Shown here piece after piece: positions 16,174-25,873 of a stretch of 36,716 bases of DNA. Where the stretch lies: positions 1-36,716 of the forward strand of contig CALLZX010000278.1 in NCBI GenBank assembly GCA_937858935.1, in the 5' to 3' direction. Position 1 is the stretch's first letter. Each line of letters begins with the position of its first letter. The notes below the pieces were generated by a model. The model saw nothing but the letters and a program-made list of their open reading frames with translations. It had not been told where the DNA came from and ran no database searches. The stretch comes from an uncultured Ignavibacteriales bacterium. Its GTDB lineage: Bacteria > Bacteroidota > Ignavibacteria > Ignavibacteriales > Ignavibacteriaceae. The translations under genes and the position numbers were made by a program.

Positions 16174-16757
16174 AACATTAGCTCTTTTTCAAGAGGTTTA
16201 AGTATTTTTTTTAGAGCCTCTCTTGCTCTGAATATTCTTGATTTAATAGTTCCAATTTCACATTCCATAGTATCAGCAATTTCCTGATAACTAAATCCTT
16301 CAAGATCTTTTAGGACAAGAGGAATTCTCAATTTATCCGGCAAAGTTGCAATAGCATTACGAACAATATGCTTAATATCTGTGTCTTCATTTATGGATTC
16401 AAAAACTGGTTCTTCATCCTTCAAAGGTAAAAATATGCTTCTAATATTCTTTTTTCTTAAATGGTCCTTACATTTATTAATTGTAATTCTGTAAAGCCAG
16501 GTTGTAAACTGAGATTCAAACCTAAAACTCTTTAAGTGCCTGTAGACCGTAATAAATACTTCCTGGGCAATATCATCAACTCCATCACTATTTGATAAAG
16601 TCAGATAAATAATATTTCTAACTTTTTCTTTATGACGCTTAAGTAGTTCACTAAAAACTGATTCGTCACCTTCAATAAATTGCTTAATCAGTGAAAAATC
16701 ATCATCAAGATTTAAGATTTTTGGTTGCTGCATATTCTCGTTTTGTTCGTAATCCAT
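16170..16757 (-). CDS. ECF (RpoE-type) RNA polymerase sigma factor
   Basis: A 195-residue sigma factor with region 2 at about 22-102 (DDIAQEVFITVYRHL, then FTTWLYRITINKCKDHLRKK) and region 4 at about 139-186 (LPDKLRIPLVLKDLEGFSYQEIA, then GTIKSRIFRAREALKK). There is no region 1 or 3, as expected for group 4 sigma factors. It should be held inactive by the downstream membrane anti-sigma factor. A sigma-E-like promoter at 16788-16760 ends only two bases before the ATG at 16757, so a transcript from it would begin at about that codon. The ATG at 16733 (Met 9), preceded by GAG, may then be the real start. The first eight residues look dispensable, since region 2 begins after residue 20. Confidence 0.92.
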   Translation of the reverse strand: MDYEQNENMQQPKILNLDDDFSLIKQFIEGDESVFSELLKRHKEKVRNIIYLTLSNSDGVDDIAQEVFITVYRHLKSFRFESQFTTWLYRITINKCKDHLRKKNIRSIFLPLKDEEPVFESINEDTDIKHIVRNAIATLPDKLRIPLVLKDLEGFSYQEIADTMECEIGTIKSRIFRAREALKKILKPLEKELML

Positions 16758-16759
16758 TG

Positions 16760-16788
16760 TTTAGACGCCATTCTCTAGTTTTGGTTCC
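16760..16788 (-). promoter_or_regulatory. Sigma-E-like promoter of the ECF sigma gene (likely autoregulatory)
   Basis: On the minus strand GGAACC (16788-16783) and GTCTAAA (16766-16760) are separated by 16 bases. This agrees closely with the ECF/sigma-E pattern GGAAC-N16-GTCTRA. Such promoters commonly drive the sigma factor's own operon. It is the only such pair noticed in a gene-upstream region of the window. The -10 box ends two bases before the annotated ATG. Confidence 0.6.
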
Positions 16789-16825
16789 TAAAATAATTAA
16801 TAATTTATTAGTCCAAACCCCAAAA

Positions 16826-16853
16826 TTGATAACCGGTAAAAAGAGATTATATC
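16826..16853 (+). promoter_or_regulatory. Weak candidate promoter for the second STAS gene
   Basis: TTGATA (16826-16831) and TATATC (16848-16853) are separated by 16 bases, 70 bases upstream of the STAS ATG. The match to a sigma-70 pattern is moderate, and the region is A+T-rich, so this is tentative. Confidence 0.25.
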
Positions 16854-16923
16854 GTGTAAAATCATGCTTGCATGAGTAATTAAGCTTACTTAAATTGACC
16901 GAGAAAATTTTTGGAGATTTTTA

Positions 16924-17262
16924 ATGAAAACAAAACTATTAGAAAAGTACAATGCCGTAATTGTTGAGCTCAAAGGCAATGTAATGGGTGGTGAAGATAC
17001 TAAAGAGTTTAATGAACTTTTGCATAAACTTATTGATGAAGGAAAGAAAAACGTAATTGTGGATCTTTCTGAAGTTAAATTTATGAATAGTTCCGGCCTC
17101 GGTATGTTGATCAGTGGTTTGACCACAATGAAAAGAGAAAACGGAAGTCTGAAGCTTGCACATGTAACTGAAAAAATTGAAAGTTTGCTCATAATTACCA
17201 AACTTATTACAATTTTTGAATCTTATGATACTGTAGATGAAGCTGTAAAAAGTTTCGATTAA
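16924..17262 (+). CDS. Second STAS-domain anti-sigma factor antagonist
   Basis: A 112-residue single STAS domain. The loop VDLSEVKFMNSSGLG (46-60) carries serines 56-57 at the phosphorylation position and matches the SpoIIAA signature more closely than the first STAS protein does (SSGLG versus SSAGLG). It ends with the usual TKLITIFESYDTVDEAV segment. GGAG at 16913-16916, seven bases before the ATG, supports the start. The gene stands alone between a divergent ECF operon and purA and is closed by its own terminator, so it is expressed separately from the partner-switch operon. It may compete for the same kinase or serve another one elsewhere in the genome. Confidence 0.9.
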   Translation: MKTKLLEKYNAVIVELKGNVMGGEDTKEFNELLHKLIDEGKKNVIVDLSEVKFMNSSGLGMLISGLTTMKRENGSLKLAHVTEKIESLLIITKLITIFESYDTVDEAVKSFD

Positions 17263-17287
17263 TAAATATTTTAAACTTGCATTTTTT

Positions 17288-17324
17288 AACTCCGTATTAT
17301 TTTATAATGCGGAGTTTTATTTTG
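17288..17324 (+). terminator. Intrinsic terminator after the second STAS gene
   Basis: A 12-base stem, AACTCCGTATTA (17288-17299) with TAATGCGGAGTT (17305-17316), contains one T-G wobble and a short loop. It is followed by TTATTTTG. It separates the STAS gene from purA. Confidence 0.8.
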
Positions 17325-17343
17325 CTTAATTTATAACAATTAA

Positions 17344-18630
<1,287 letters not shown>

Positions 18631-18717
18631 TTAACAAATAAGAGATTTATTTTAAGCTGGATTTTGCTTCCCGATAATGCCATTTTTGCTTATCAATAAC
18701 ATTTAATTGATTAGAAT

Positions 18718-19926
18718 ATGAAAATGTCCGGTGGTCCTGCTTCTGTTAATTTTAAAATTCTGCTGCTGTTGATTGCATTAGTAATCGCCGGCGGAACCCT
18801 ATTCTATACTCAAAATCTCGTTAAGAAATTACAAGAACGAGAGCGCAACATTGTAGAACTTTATGCAAAGGGTATCGAATATGTTGCTAATTCTAGTTCT
18901 GCAGATGCGGATCTTACATTCCTTTTTGACAATATCATTAAACCTATCGACTTTCCAATTATTCTTACTGATATAGATGATAATGTTAGTTTGGAAAGTA
19001 AATCAGATATAAAAAATGTGAAATTTGATTCGACTCTCTCAAAAAGTGAATTAAAATCATTTTTACAAAATTTTGTTAAAGAAATTGATCAAATCCATCA
19101 ACCAATTAATGTTACTTATGCTGATACAATTATTCTGCAAAGAATTCATTACGGTGACTCTGAATTAATAAAACAGTTAAAATTTTATCCTTATCTGCAA
19201 ATCATAATTGCCGCACTTTTTATAATTATAGGATATATCGGATTTAGCCAGATAAAAAGAAGTGAGCAAAGTAATATTTGGGTTGGAATGGCCAAAGAAA
19301 CAGCGCATCAATTCGGAACTCCAATTTCCAGCTTAATGGGCTGGATTGAAATGATGAAAATGAATTATCAAAAACCTGATGCTGTTCTTGATATAACCGA
19401 GGAAATATCGAGCGATGTTGATAAGCTTAACAAGATTACATATAGATTTTCCAAAATTGGCTCTAAACCAGAGATAAAAAATCGAATTGTGTTTGAAGAA
19501 GTAAAAAAGGTTACCGAGTATTTTAATCGCAGACTTCCTCAAACCGGAAAAACTGTTGAGCTTACTGTTAGCGGCAACCAAACCTCCTGCGCACAAATGA
19601 ATGGTGAATTGTTTGAATGGGTTTTAGAAAATCTTATTAAAAATGCTTTAGATGCTATGGAAAGCAAAAATGGAAAGATAAATATTGATATACTGGAAAG
19701 TAAAAAGAATATTGAGATTGAAGTTTCTGATAACGGTAAAGGAATTGATTTACGAAGACGTAAAGATGTTTTTAGACCCGGATACAGTACTAAAAAACGA
19801 GGCTGGGGTTTGGGTTTAAGTCTTTCTAAGAGAATAGTCGAAGGTTATCATGGTGGAAAAATATTTGTAAAGAGTTCGGCTCCTGGAGAAGGTACTACTT
19901 TTAAAATACTCTTAAAAAAATGCTAG
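18718..19926 (+). CDS. Orphan membrane sensor histidine kinase without HAMP domain
   Basis: A 402-residue kinase with two membrane helices (about 12-31 and 157-177) flanking an extracytoplasmic region of about 125 residues. The dimerisation/H-box follows the second helix almost at once ([19 protein letters not shown], 191-209, phosphorylated H197), leaving no room for a HAMP domain. The ATPase domain shows the N-box ([12 protein letters not shown]), DNGKGI and [19 protein letters not shown]. This [10 protein letters not shown] form is typical of a Bacteroidota kinase group often found without a linked response regulator, and none is present here. Starts at 18718 and 18724 (both ATG) are equally possible. 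It converges on nadA with a 4-base overlap. Confidence 0.9.
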   Translation: MKMSGGPASVNFKILLLLIALVIAGGTLFYTQNLVKKLQERERNIVELYAKGIEYVANSSSADADLTFLFDNIIKPIDFPIILTDIDDNVSLESKSDIKNVKFDSTLSKSELKSFLQNFVKEIDQIHQPINVTYADTIILQRIHYGDSELIKQLKFYPYLQIIIAALFIIIGYIGFSQIKRSEQSNIWVGMAKETAHQFGTPISSLMGWIEMMKMNYQKPDAVLDITEEISSDVDKLNKITYRFSKIGSKPEIKNRIVFEEVKKVTEYFNRRLPQTGKTVELTVSGNQTSCAQMNGELFEWVLENLIKNALDAMESKNGKINIDILESKKNIEIEVSDNGKGIDLRRRKDVFRPGYSTKKRGWGLGLSLSKRIVEGYHGGKIFVKSSAPGEGTTFKILLKKC

Positions 19927-20882
19927 CTCATTGCTAACATTCTTTCTATTGACAACAATGCTTTTTTTCTGGTTTCTTCTTCCAAAGAGATTTCAGGATA
20001 TTTATTTTTCATACACAAATACAATTTCTCTAAAGTATTCAATCTCATGTACGGACATTCATTGCAAGAACAAGAATCATCCTGTGGTGGAGCCGGAATG
20101 TATTCTTTTTGCGGTGCTGCTTTTTTCATCTGATGAATGATTCCGGTTTCTGTTGCCACAATATATTGTGTTGAAAAATCCTCCTGTATAAAACTTAACA
20201 ATCTGCTCGTCGATCCAATAAAATCAGAATGCATTAAAATTGGCTCTTCGCATTCAGGATGTGAAATTAATTTAGCTTCAGGATATTTTATTTTAAGATC
20301 GATTATTTTTCTTTCGCTAAAAGTCTCATGAACTATGCAGCTTCCGTCCCACAACAACATTTTTCTGCCGGTCTTTTTTATAAGATATTTCCCAAGATTT
20401 CTATCGGGAGAAAAAAGAATTGGTTGGTCTAGTGGTATCTGACTGATAATTTTTTCGGCACTACTCGAAGTACAAATAATATCACTTAACGCTTTAACAT
20501 CAGCAGAACAATTAATATAAGTAATGGCTATATGATCAGGATGTTTTTCACGAAATATTTTAAACTCATTTACTGGGCATCCTTCTGCCAGTGAGCAACT
20601 TGCCTCTAAATCAGGAAGTAATACTAATTTTTCAGGATTCAAAATTTTAGCCGTTTCTGCCATAAAATGCACTCCAGCAAACACGATGACATCTGCTGAA
20701 GTTGACTTAGCCTTTTTAGCTAACTCCAGACTGTCCCCAACAAAATCTGCAATATCTTGTATTTCGGGTTCCTGATAATAATGAGCTAATATTATTGCAT
20801 TTAATTCTCTTTTAAGTCTCTGGATCTCTGCTTTTAAATCAAGTTGGTTACTAATATTATTACTTTGCACAATATTCTCCAT
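19923..20882 (-). CDS. nadA: Quinolinate synthase A
   Basis: A [4Fe-4S] enzyme that condenses iminoaspartate with dihydroxyacetone phosphate to quinolinate in de novo NAD synthesis. The 319 residues show [11 protein letters not shown] (33-43), [10 protein letters not shown] (68-77) and the three expected cluster cysteines: C96 in [12 protein letters not shown]182 in [11 protein letters not shown], and C276 in CNECPYM. C271 and C273 in the same cysteine-rich segment resemble the extra cysteines of the E. coli enzyme. nadB and nadC are not in the window. The gene stands alone, with a 13-base palindrome just upstream. Its stop shares a CTAG palindrome with the stop of the converging kinase gene. 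Confidence 0.96.
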   Translation of the reverse strand: MENIVQSNNISNQLDLKAEIQRLKRELNAIILAHYYQEPEIQDIADFVGDSLELAKKAKSTSADVIVFAGVHFMAETAKILNPEKLVLLPDLEASCSLAEGCPVNEFKIFREKHPDHIAITYINCSADVKALSDIICTSSSAEKIISQIPLDQPILFSPDRNLGKYLIKKTGRKMLLWDGSCIVHETFSERKIIDLKIKYPEAKLISHPECEEPILMHSDFIGSTSRLLSFIQEDFSTQYIVATETGIIHQMKKAAPQKEYIPAPPQDDSCSCNECPYMRLNTLEKLYLCMKNKYPEISLEEETRKKALLSIERMLAMS

Positions 20883-20902
20883 CTATAAAAAATATTACCG
20901 AA

Positions 20903-20915
20903 TGTAATTATTACA
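20903..20915. promoter_or_regulatory. Perfect palindrome upstream of nadA, candidate operator
   Basis: TGTAATTATTACA is a 13-base palindrome (6-base arms, one central base) lying 21-33 bases before the nadA ATG, where a repressor could block transcription. NAD biosynthesis genes are often repressor-controlled (NadR, NiaR or NrtR families), but the site was not matched to any of those consensus sequences. Confidence 0.35.
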
Positions 20916-21042
20916 AAACTGCATTTTTTACCGACAAAAATGTAGTCAATGATGTCTTTTTATTAAAAAACTAAATGGCACCGTAATTGTTAAGTGTTAT
21001 CCGAAATAGTTTAAGCATAGCATCCCTCCAAAAATGACACAC

Positions 21043-21078
21043 AAACTGTCAGGTTTCGCCCTCAAAACCTGACAGTTT
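21043..21078. repeat. 14-base perfect hairpin downstream of aroB
   Basis: AAACTGTCAGGTTT (21043-21056) and AAACCTGACAGTTT (21065-21078) form a perfect stem around an 8-base loop, eight bases past the aroB stop. On the aroB strand the T run (ATTTTTGG) comes about eight bases after the stem, so it is an imperfect terminator. It could instead be one copy of a dispersed intergenic repeat. Only this copy was found in the window. Confidence 0.6.
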
Positions 21079-21085
21079 TCCTCTT

Positions 21086-22195
21086 TTAAACCGTTTTTGA
21101 ATTCCAAATCAGGTTGTTCATTTTTTCGATGGATCTTAGAATCATTGATTTCTCAGAAACAACATCAACGACAATTTTGCCAATATCTTCAACTAAAACA
21201 AATCTTTTTTTACCATTAGAATTTTTTTTATCGCTCCCCATTGAATTAAAAATATTATCCATATTTAAAGACGCCAATTTTTTATTTGGTCGGATAAATT
21301 TATAATCATTAAGAATGCTATTCAGTTTGTCAGAAGTTATATATTCTAAAATTTCAGAAAGAAACAAAGCACAATAAATACCACCAATAACTGCTTCACC
21401 ATGTTTTAGCTTGTAGTTTGATTCTACTTCAAAAGCATGAGCAAAAGTATGACCGAAATTGAGAATTTTCCGAAGCCCTGTAATTTCCTTTTCATCATTC
21501 TCTACAATGCTTGACTTTATTACTAAACAAGCGTTAATTGTTTTCTCGATAGCAAATGATTGAGAACTAAATAATTTTAATAGATTATTCTTCAATAAAT
21601 TATAGTTTCTATAATCAGCTAAAAAAGTATACTTAAATATTTCACCGGCACCAGATAGTAATTCCCTTCTAGAAAGTGTTGCGAGAAATTCCGGATATAT
21701 TGAAACAAATTCCGGTTGATAAAAAGTACCAATCATATTCTTTTGATCATTAAAATTCACTCCTGTTTTACCTCCAACAGAACTATCCACCATAGAAAGT
21801 AAAGTTGTTGGTATCTGAATAACCCTTATTCCACGCATATAAGTACTTGCAACATAACCCGCAATATCACCAGTAACTCCACCGCCTAAAGCAACTATTA
21901 TAGAATTTCTATCGAATGAATTATCACTTAAGAATTTATAAATCTTTTCCGTCTGGGTTAGACTTTTATTTTTCTCAATTGCAATGAGAGGAAAACTATA
22001 AACTTTGCAATTAAGCAGTGCAAATGTTTTTCTTATCAGCAAAGAATGATATTTTATTAAGTTTTGATCAACTATTAGCAGACATTTTGAAACTGATAAG
22101 TCATTTATTTTCTGAACAGTCTTTGATAAAGAATCATTACCAATTATTATTGGATAACATTTATCTGATAGGTTAACGTTTATTACTTTCGCCAT
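21086..22195 (-). CDS. aroB: 3-dehydroquinate synthase
   Basis: Second enzyme of the shikimate pathway, converting DAHP to 3-dehydroquinate with NAD and a metal ion. The 369 residues match the usual length. Motifs are ALGGGVTGDIAGYVAS (102-117, NAD-binding) and IPTTLLSMVDSSVGGKTGVN (128-147). The metal ligands lie in GAGEIFKY (Glu), NFGHTFAHAFE (His) and LKHGEAV (His). The ATG at 22195 lies inside the end of aroK, a 23-base overlap in another frame. No clear ribosome binding site precedes it, so translation is probably coupled to aroK. Confidence 0.96.
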   Translation of the reverse strand: MAKVINVNLSDKCYPIIIGNDSLSKTVQKINDLSVSKCLLIVDQNLIKYHSLLIRKTFALLNCKVYSFPLIAIEKNKSLTQTEKIYKFLSDNSFDRNSIIVALGGGVTGDIAGYVASTYMRGIRVIQIPTTLLSMVDSSVGGKTGVNFNDQKNMIGTFYQPEFVSIYPEFLATLSRRELLSGAGEIFKYTFLADYRNYNLLKNNLLKLFSSQSFAIEKTINACLVIKSSIVENDEKEITGLRKILNFGHTFAHAFEVESNYKLKHGEAVIGGIYCALFLSEILEYITSDKLNSILNDYKFIRPNKKLASLNMDNIFNSMGSDKKNSNGKKRFVLVEDIGKIVVDVVSEKSMILRSIEKMNNLIWNSKTV

Positions 22196-22733
22196 AAAAT
22201 TCTTTTTTTATTATGTGAGATAATTTATCAACCGTTCTTCCAACCTGACAATTATCTGTATTTATTTTAAGATCTGCCTGATTATAATATTTAATTCTTT
22301 TTTGTAAAAGAGCATTAATTTTTTCCATAAATTCTGTTTTACTAGGCTCCTCATCTCCATCAAAAAGCAAAGCCGGTCTATCTCTTTTAAATCTTAATCT
22401 TTTATATGTTTCTTCGGGGGATGATTCAAGATAGATAAGAAATCCAGATGATTTAATTATTTCAAGATTTGTTTGATTTGCGACAGTACCACCGCCCAAT
22501 GCAATAATATAATTTTCTAATCCACTAGTTTTTTTAAGAGTTTCTGTTTCTAACTCTCTAAAATAATCTTCTCCATTTTCTTCAAAAATCATTCTAACAG
22601 ATAAACCAGCCGCTTCCTCAATTAATCGATCGAGATCAAAAAAATTCCAGCCCAAAGTATTGGCAAGGATAGGCCCAATAGTACTTTTACCCGATGCCAT
22701 AAAACCTGTTAAGTACACTAATTTTTTATTCAT
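22173..22733 (-). CDS. aroK: Shikimate kinase
   Basis: Phosphorylates shikimate at the 3-hydroxyl with ATP. The 186 residues are typical. The P-loop is GFMASGKST (10-18); the shikimate-binding aspartate lies in DLDRLIEE (33-40), an arginine in DYFRELE (56-62), and GGGT at 80-83. The lid carries RFKRDRPAL. It is paired with aroB downstream by a 23-base overlap, a common aroK-aroB arrangement. A modest inverted repeat (TTTAAGAA with TTCTTAAA, 22765-22786) lies upstream and could belong to its promoter region. Confidence 0.95.
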   Translation of the reverse strand: MNKKLVYLTGFMASGKSTIGPILANTLGWNFFDLDRLIEEAAGLSVRMIFEENGEDYFRELETETLKKTSGLENYIIALGGGTVANQTNLEIIKSSGFLIYLESSPEETYKRLRFKRDRPALLFDGDEEPSKTEFMEKINALLQKRIKYYNQADLKINTDNCQVGRTVDKLSHIIKKEFYGESNKR

Positions 22734-22807
22734 GCTAAAGACTAAATAAATAGATATAGGTTAATTTAAGAAATTGACTTCTTAAAAAAAGAAATGTATG
22801 TCGTTAA

Positions 22808-22850
22808 ATAAAAAACCCCCAAATACGATCATAAAAACGTAAATGGGGGT
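22808..22850 (-). terminator. Intrinsic terminator after the PpiD-like gene
   Basis: On the minus strand ACCCCC (22850-22845) pairs with GGGGGT (22820-22815), with further pairing inside the stem apart from two mismatches. A run of T residues with an adjacent ATTTA follows. It lies 23 bases past the stop at 22873 and separates that gene from aroK. Confidence 0.85.
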
Positions 22851-22872
22851 GTGAAATTATCTATTAAAAGAC

Positions 22873-24966
22873 TTACTGACCAAAAAACAAATGTCTATTA
22901 TCTACAATTTCAGCGCTTTCTTTTATCTCAGTTACCCACTGATTTAAGAATCGGCTTCTTTTTTCCTGAAGCATTGTACTGCGCAAAGTTGAACTTTGAG
23001 TAGAATAGAGTTTCTGATCAAATGGAGTTCTTTTTGTTACTTTAATGAGGTAGTAACCTCTTAATCCCTTTACCGGGGCTGATACTTTATTAAGTTCTGA
23101 TTTCATTGCTGAATTAAGGAAGCCATAATCTTTACCAATATTAGGTATTGAGCCTTGCGGAACAAAACTTCCTGTTTGTTTAACAGTAAAATTAGTATCG
23201 ATTGAATATGCTTTACTTAAATTTCCATTAATATTTTTGTAAAGATTTTCTGCAATCGATTTTATTTTTTCAAATTTCTTTTCTCTAATAACAGCTGGTT
23301 TCAGTTGTTCTTTCAGTTCCTCAAACGGTCTGAACTTTTCGGTAGCTGCTTCTGTAATCTTAACTACCACATAACCGGATGGAACTTTAAAGGGATCACT
23401 AACTGTATTAACACTATTCTCAAAAGAAAATTTTACTAATCTTTTGTTTTGCCCTATAGAAGGAACTGAACCCGCCAACTCAGAGAACTGAGGTGTTTCC
23501 TGAACATTATAGTTCCCTAATTTTGCTTCTGAATCAAAATCATTTTTCTTTGCAAGGAATGAAAAATCACTAGCTGCAGTAAAATTTCTATCTCTACTTG
23601 AGGCTGATTGTTTAACCTGGTTTACGATTTTTTCTACAATATATTTTTTGTCTGATCTATCTGTAACTTTAATTATATGGTAACCATAATTAGTTTTTAC
23701 AGGTTTCTGGATTTCTCCAACTTTTCCATTAAAGCAAGCATCCTCAAATTCTTTAACCATCATTCCTTTTCCAAAATATCCAAGATCGCCGCCTTTACTG
23801 CCACTGCCTGGGTCCTTAGAAAACTCTTTTGCTAATGTTGCAAAATCTGCACCTGCAACTAACCTATCATAAAGTTTATTTGCTTCAGCTAAATTCTTTT
23901 CATCATTTCCATACTGATTAATTAAGATATGTGAAGCTTTTGAAAACACTTCAGTGGATTGTACCGAACCACTAAATCTAAAAAGTGTATACCCTTGCTG
24001 AGTAGCAAAAGGACCAACAACATCTCCAACAGAAGCTTTATTCAAAGCAGATACAACTTCACCGGTTAACGTGGATACTGTAACTGTATCTTTTGAGTAT
24101 GGTGTTTCAGAATAAATCCCAACAAGTTGCGTAAAACCTAATGTATCACTAGATAAAGTTTTCTTAACATTCATCAAATTGTTATAAACCATTTGTGAAT
24201 CTTCTGCAGAAGCAACATTTGAGAACATTACGAATTTAAGTTTTCTTTGTGGTGGAATTTTATAAGTATTAATGTTCTTATCATAAAAAGCTTTTAAATC
24301 GTCATCAGTTACTTTTATATCTTCATCTTTTACAAGATTAATATCCACTAAAGTATAGTCTGCTTCAATATTCATATTCTGTTCGATAAATTTTCTCTTA
24401 ACTTCATCTTCACCCACATTAACAGAAGCTAAAATCATACTCTGAAGTTTTTGTGTTAGTCTTGATTGTCTCACAAGATCTTCAGCTTGAATTAAAGCGG
24501 CTTTATTCTGAGGATCAAAGATCGCCTGCTCGTAAAGCTGCTTATTAAAGTTTCCAAGTGAATCAATGAAATTCTGTTTTAGAAAATCAGGAGGATTATC
24601 ACCAAGGATAACGTCCTTAACTTCCTGGTCTGTAACTGAAATTCCATATTTTTTTATCAACTGTGCAAATATTTTTTGAGTTACAACTGCATCCCAAACT
24701 TGCTCTCTTATCTGATCAATTTGGGTTTCTTCAGGATCTTTGCCGGTTTGTCTTTTTTGATTTTCAATTTGCTGATCCAAAGCAGTTTGAAATTCCTGGT
24801 AAGTAATATCCTCGCCATTAACAGATCCAACATTGTTTGATCTACCACCTCCACCGAGGGCTTCCAAAACATTTGAATCAGAAATTACCATAAACAGGAC
24901 GAATAATCCGCCAACTGTTAGAATAAAAGCAGGAGCTAAACTCCTCATTTTGGCCATCATAGCCAT
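22873..24966 (-). CDS. Membrane-anchored peptidyl-prolyl cis-trans isomerase, PpiD/SurA-like
   Basis: A 697-residue periplasmic folding helper anchored by one N-terminal helix (about 12-28). The N-terminal chaperone region (about 45-185; [17 protein letters not shown] and following) is of the SurA_N type. One clear parvulin domain lies at 343-437 ([40 protein letters not shown]). A second, weaker parvulin-like or linker region occupies about 445-565 and ends in [11 protein letters not shown]. The architecture is that of PpiD (E. coli 623 residues), which sits at the Sec exit, so a link to SecDF function is plausible. The ATG at 24966 is preceded by GGAG 11 bases upstream. No -35/-10 pair was evident. 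Confidence 0.87.
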   Translation of the reverse strand: MAMMAKMRSLAPAFILTVGGLFVLFMVISDSNVLEALGGGGRSNNVGSVNGEDITYQEFQTALDQQIENQKRQTGKDPEETQIDQIREQVWDAVVTQKIFAQLIKKYGISVTDQEVKDVILGDNPPDFLKQNFIDSLGNFNKQLYEQAIFDPQNKAALIQAEDLVRQSRLTQKLQSMILASVNVGEDEVKRKFIEQNMNIEADYTLVDINLVKDEDIKVTDDDLKAFYDKNINTYKIPPQRKLKFVMFSNVASAEDSQMVYNNLMNVKKTLSSDTLGFTQLVGIYSETPYSKDTVTVSTLTGEVVSALNKASVGDVVGPFATQQGYTLFRFSGSVQSTEVFSKASHILINQYGNDEKNLAEANKLYDRLVAGADFATLAKEFSKDPGSGSKGGDLGYFGKGMMVKEFEDACFNGKVGEIQKPVKTNYGYHIIKVTDRSDKKYIVEKIVNQVKQSASSRDRNFTAASDFSFLAKKNDFDSEAKLGNYNVQETPQFSELAGSVPSIGQNKRLVKFSFENSVNTVSDPFKVPSGYVVVKITEAATEKFRPFEELKEQLKPAVIREKKFEKIKSIAENLYKNINGNLSKAYSIDTNFTVKQTGSFVPQGSIPNIGKDYGFLNSAMKSELNKVSAPVKGLRGYYLIKVTKRTPFDQKLYSTQSSTLRSTMLQEKRSRFLNQWVTEIKESAEIVDNRHLFFGQ

Positions 24967-25124
24967 AATATCTATATCTCCGTATTATTTAACTTTGAAA
25001 ATTTAAGCCGCTTAAAATAGAGACATCACTTCTAAAAAACAATTAAAAAACTGCGTATTAATCATCAAACAAAGGCTTTAAAGTTATTTATGGAGAATGT
25101 CCGAAAACAATACAATCAATAAAG

Positions 25125-25156
25125 TTGACTTTGAGACGCATCAAGGGTATTTTTTG
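25125..25156 (+). promoter_or_regulatory. Candidate promoter of the Crp/Fnr-family gene (TTGACT-N17-TATTTT)
   Basis: TTGACT (25125-25130) and TATTTT (25148-25153) are spaced by 17 bases, and the second box runs into TTTG, recalling the Bacteroidota TAnnTTTG element. It lies about 30 bases before the TTG start and repeats the layout found upstream of secD. Confidence 0.5.
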
Positions 25157-25173
25157 ATGATTTTATTTTAAAA

Positions 25174-25179
25174 GAGAGG
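25174..25179 (+). promoter_or_regulatory. Ribosome binding site fixing a TTG start
   Basis: GAGAGG ends seven bases before the TTG at 25187. No in-frame ATG exists at the start of the conserved protein, so this site supports TTG as the true initiator of the Crp/Fnr-family gene. Confidence 0.7.
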
Positions 25180-25186
25180 TAATATT

Positions 25187-25870
25187 TTGTTTAACAATAC
25201 AGAGTTTCTTTCAAACGTTCCAATTTTTTCTGAATTGGACGCAGAAACATTACAAAAAATAGCTAAGTCAGGTGTACTTCAATCATATAAAAAGAACAGT
25301 GTAATATTATCTGAAGAAGATACGGGTTCTGCACTATTTGTAATTGCTGAAGGTAAAGTAAAAATATCCAGATCCAGCAATGATGAAAAAGAAGTTATAC
25401 TTGCAATTTTAAATGAGTCTGATTTTTTTGGTGAGATGTCTTTACTTGATGGAATGGCACGATCCGCAACGGTAACAGCTGTTGAGGATTCAAAATTATT
25501 TATCATTCAGAGAGCAGAATTTTTAGATCTGCTAACGAAATTCCCTGATGTTTCTGTTGCACTACTTACTGAGTTAACAAAAAGACTTAGAAGCGCTACA
25601 ATGAAAATTAAAGCTCTATCACTTAAAGATGCTGAAGGCAAGGTTGCAACTGTTTTACTTCAACTTGCCGATGATGTTGGAAAGATTAGGCAGGGTGTGG
25701 TTGAAATAGATCATCTGCCATTTCAACAGGAATTGGCAAATATGGCTGGTACTTCAAGAGAAACAATATCAAGAACTCTGCATTCGTTTGCAAAAAAGGG
25801 TTTAGTTGAGCTTGATGGTTCTAAACTTAGAATAATTGATTACGAAAAATTCAAAGAAATGTTTAATTAA
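25187..25870 (+). CDS. Crp/Fnr-family transcriptional regulator
   Basis: A 227-residue DNA-binding regulator. A cyclic-nucleotide-binding-type beta-barrel domain (about 14-125; GSALFVIAEGKVKI, then DFFGEMSLLDGMARSATVTA) is followed by the dimer helix and a Crp-type helix-turn-helix (about 170-215; LANMAGTSRETISRTLHSF). FGEMSLLDGMARSATV is close to the cAMP-binding signature of CRP. There is no FNR-type N-terminal cysteine cluster, so oxygen sensing through Fe-S is unlikely. The ligand is not certain. It starts with TTG and has a good ribosome binding site. The PHP phosphoesterase gene begins three bases after its stop. Confidence 0.92.
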   Translation: MFNNTEFLSNVPIFSELDAETLQKIAKSGVLQSYKKNSVILSEEDTGSALFVIAEGKVKISRSSNDEKEVILAILNESDFFGEMSLLDGMARSATVTAVEDSKLFIIQRAEFLDLLTKFPDVSVALLTELTKRLRSATMKIKALSLKDAEGKVATVLLQLADDVGKIRQGVVEIDHLPFQQELANMAGTSRETISRTLHSFAKKGLVELDGSKLRIIDYEKFKEMFN

Positions 25871-25873
25871 TTT

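Noticed and set aside
16890-17201. Minus-strand ORF opposite the second STAS gene
   Set aside because: The plus strand carries the SSGLG loop and a GGAG site; the antisense frame has neither motif nor promoter support.
22230-22245. AACCTGACA in aroK as a second copy of the 21043-21078 repeat
   Set aside because: Only half of one arm matches and there is no partner arm; it is ordinary coding sequence.
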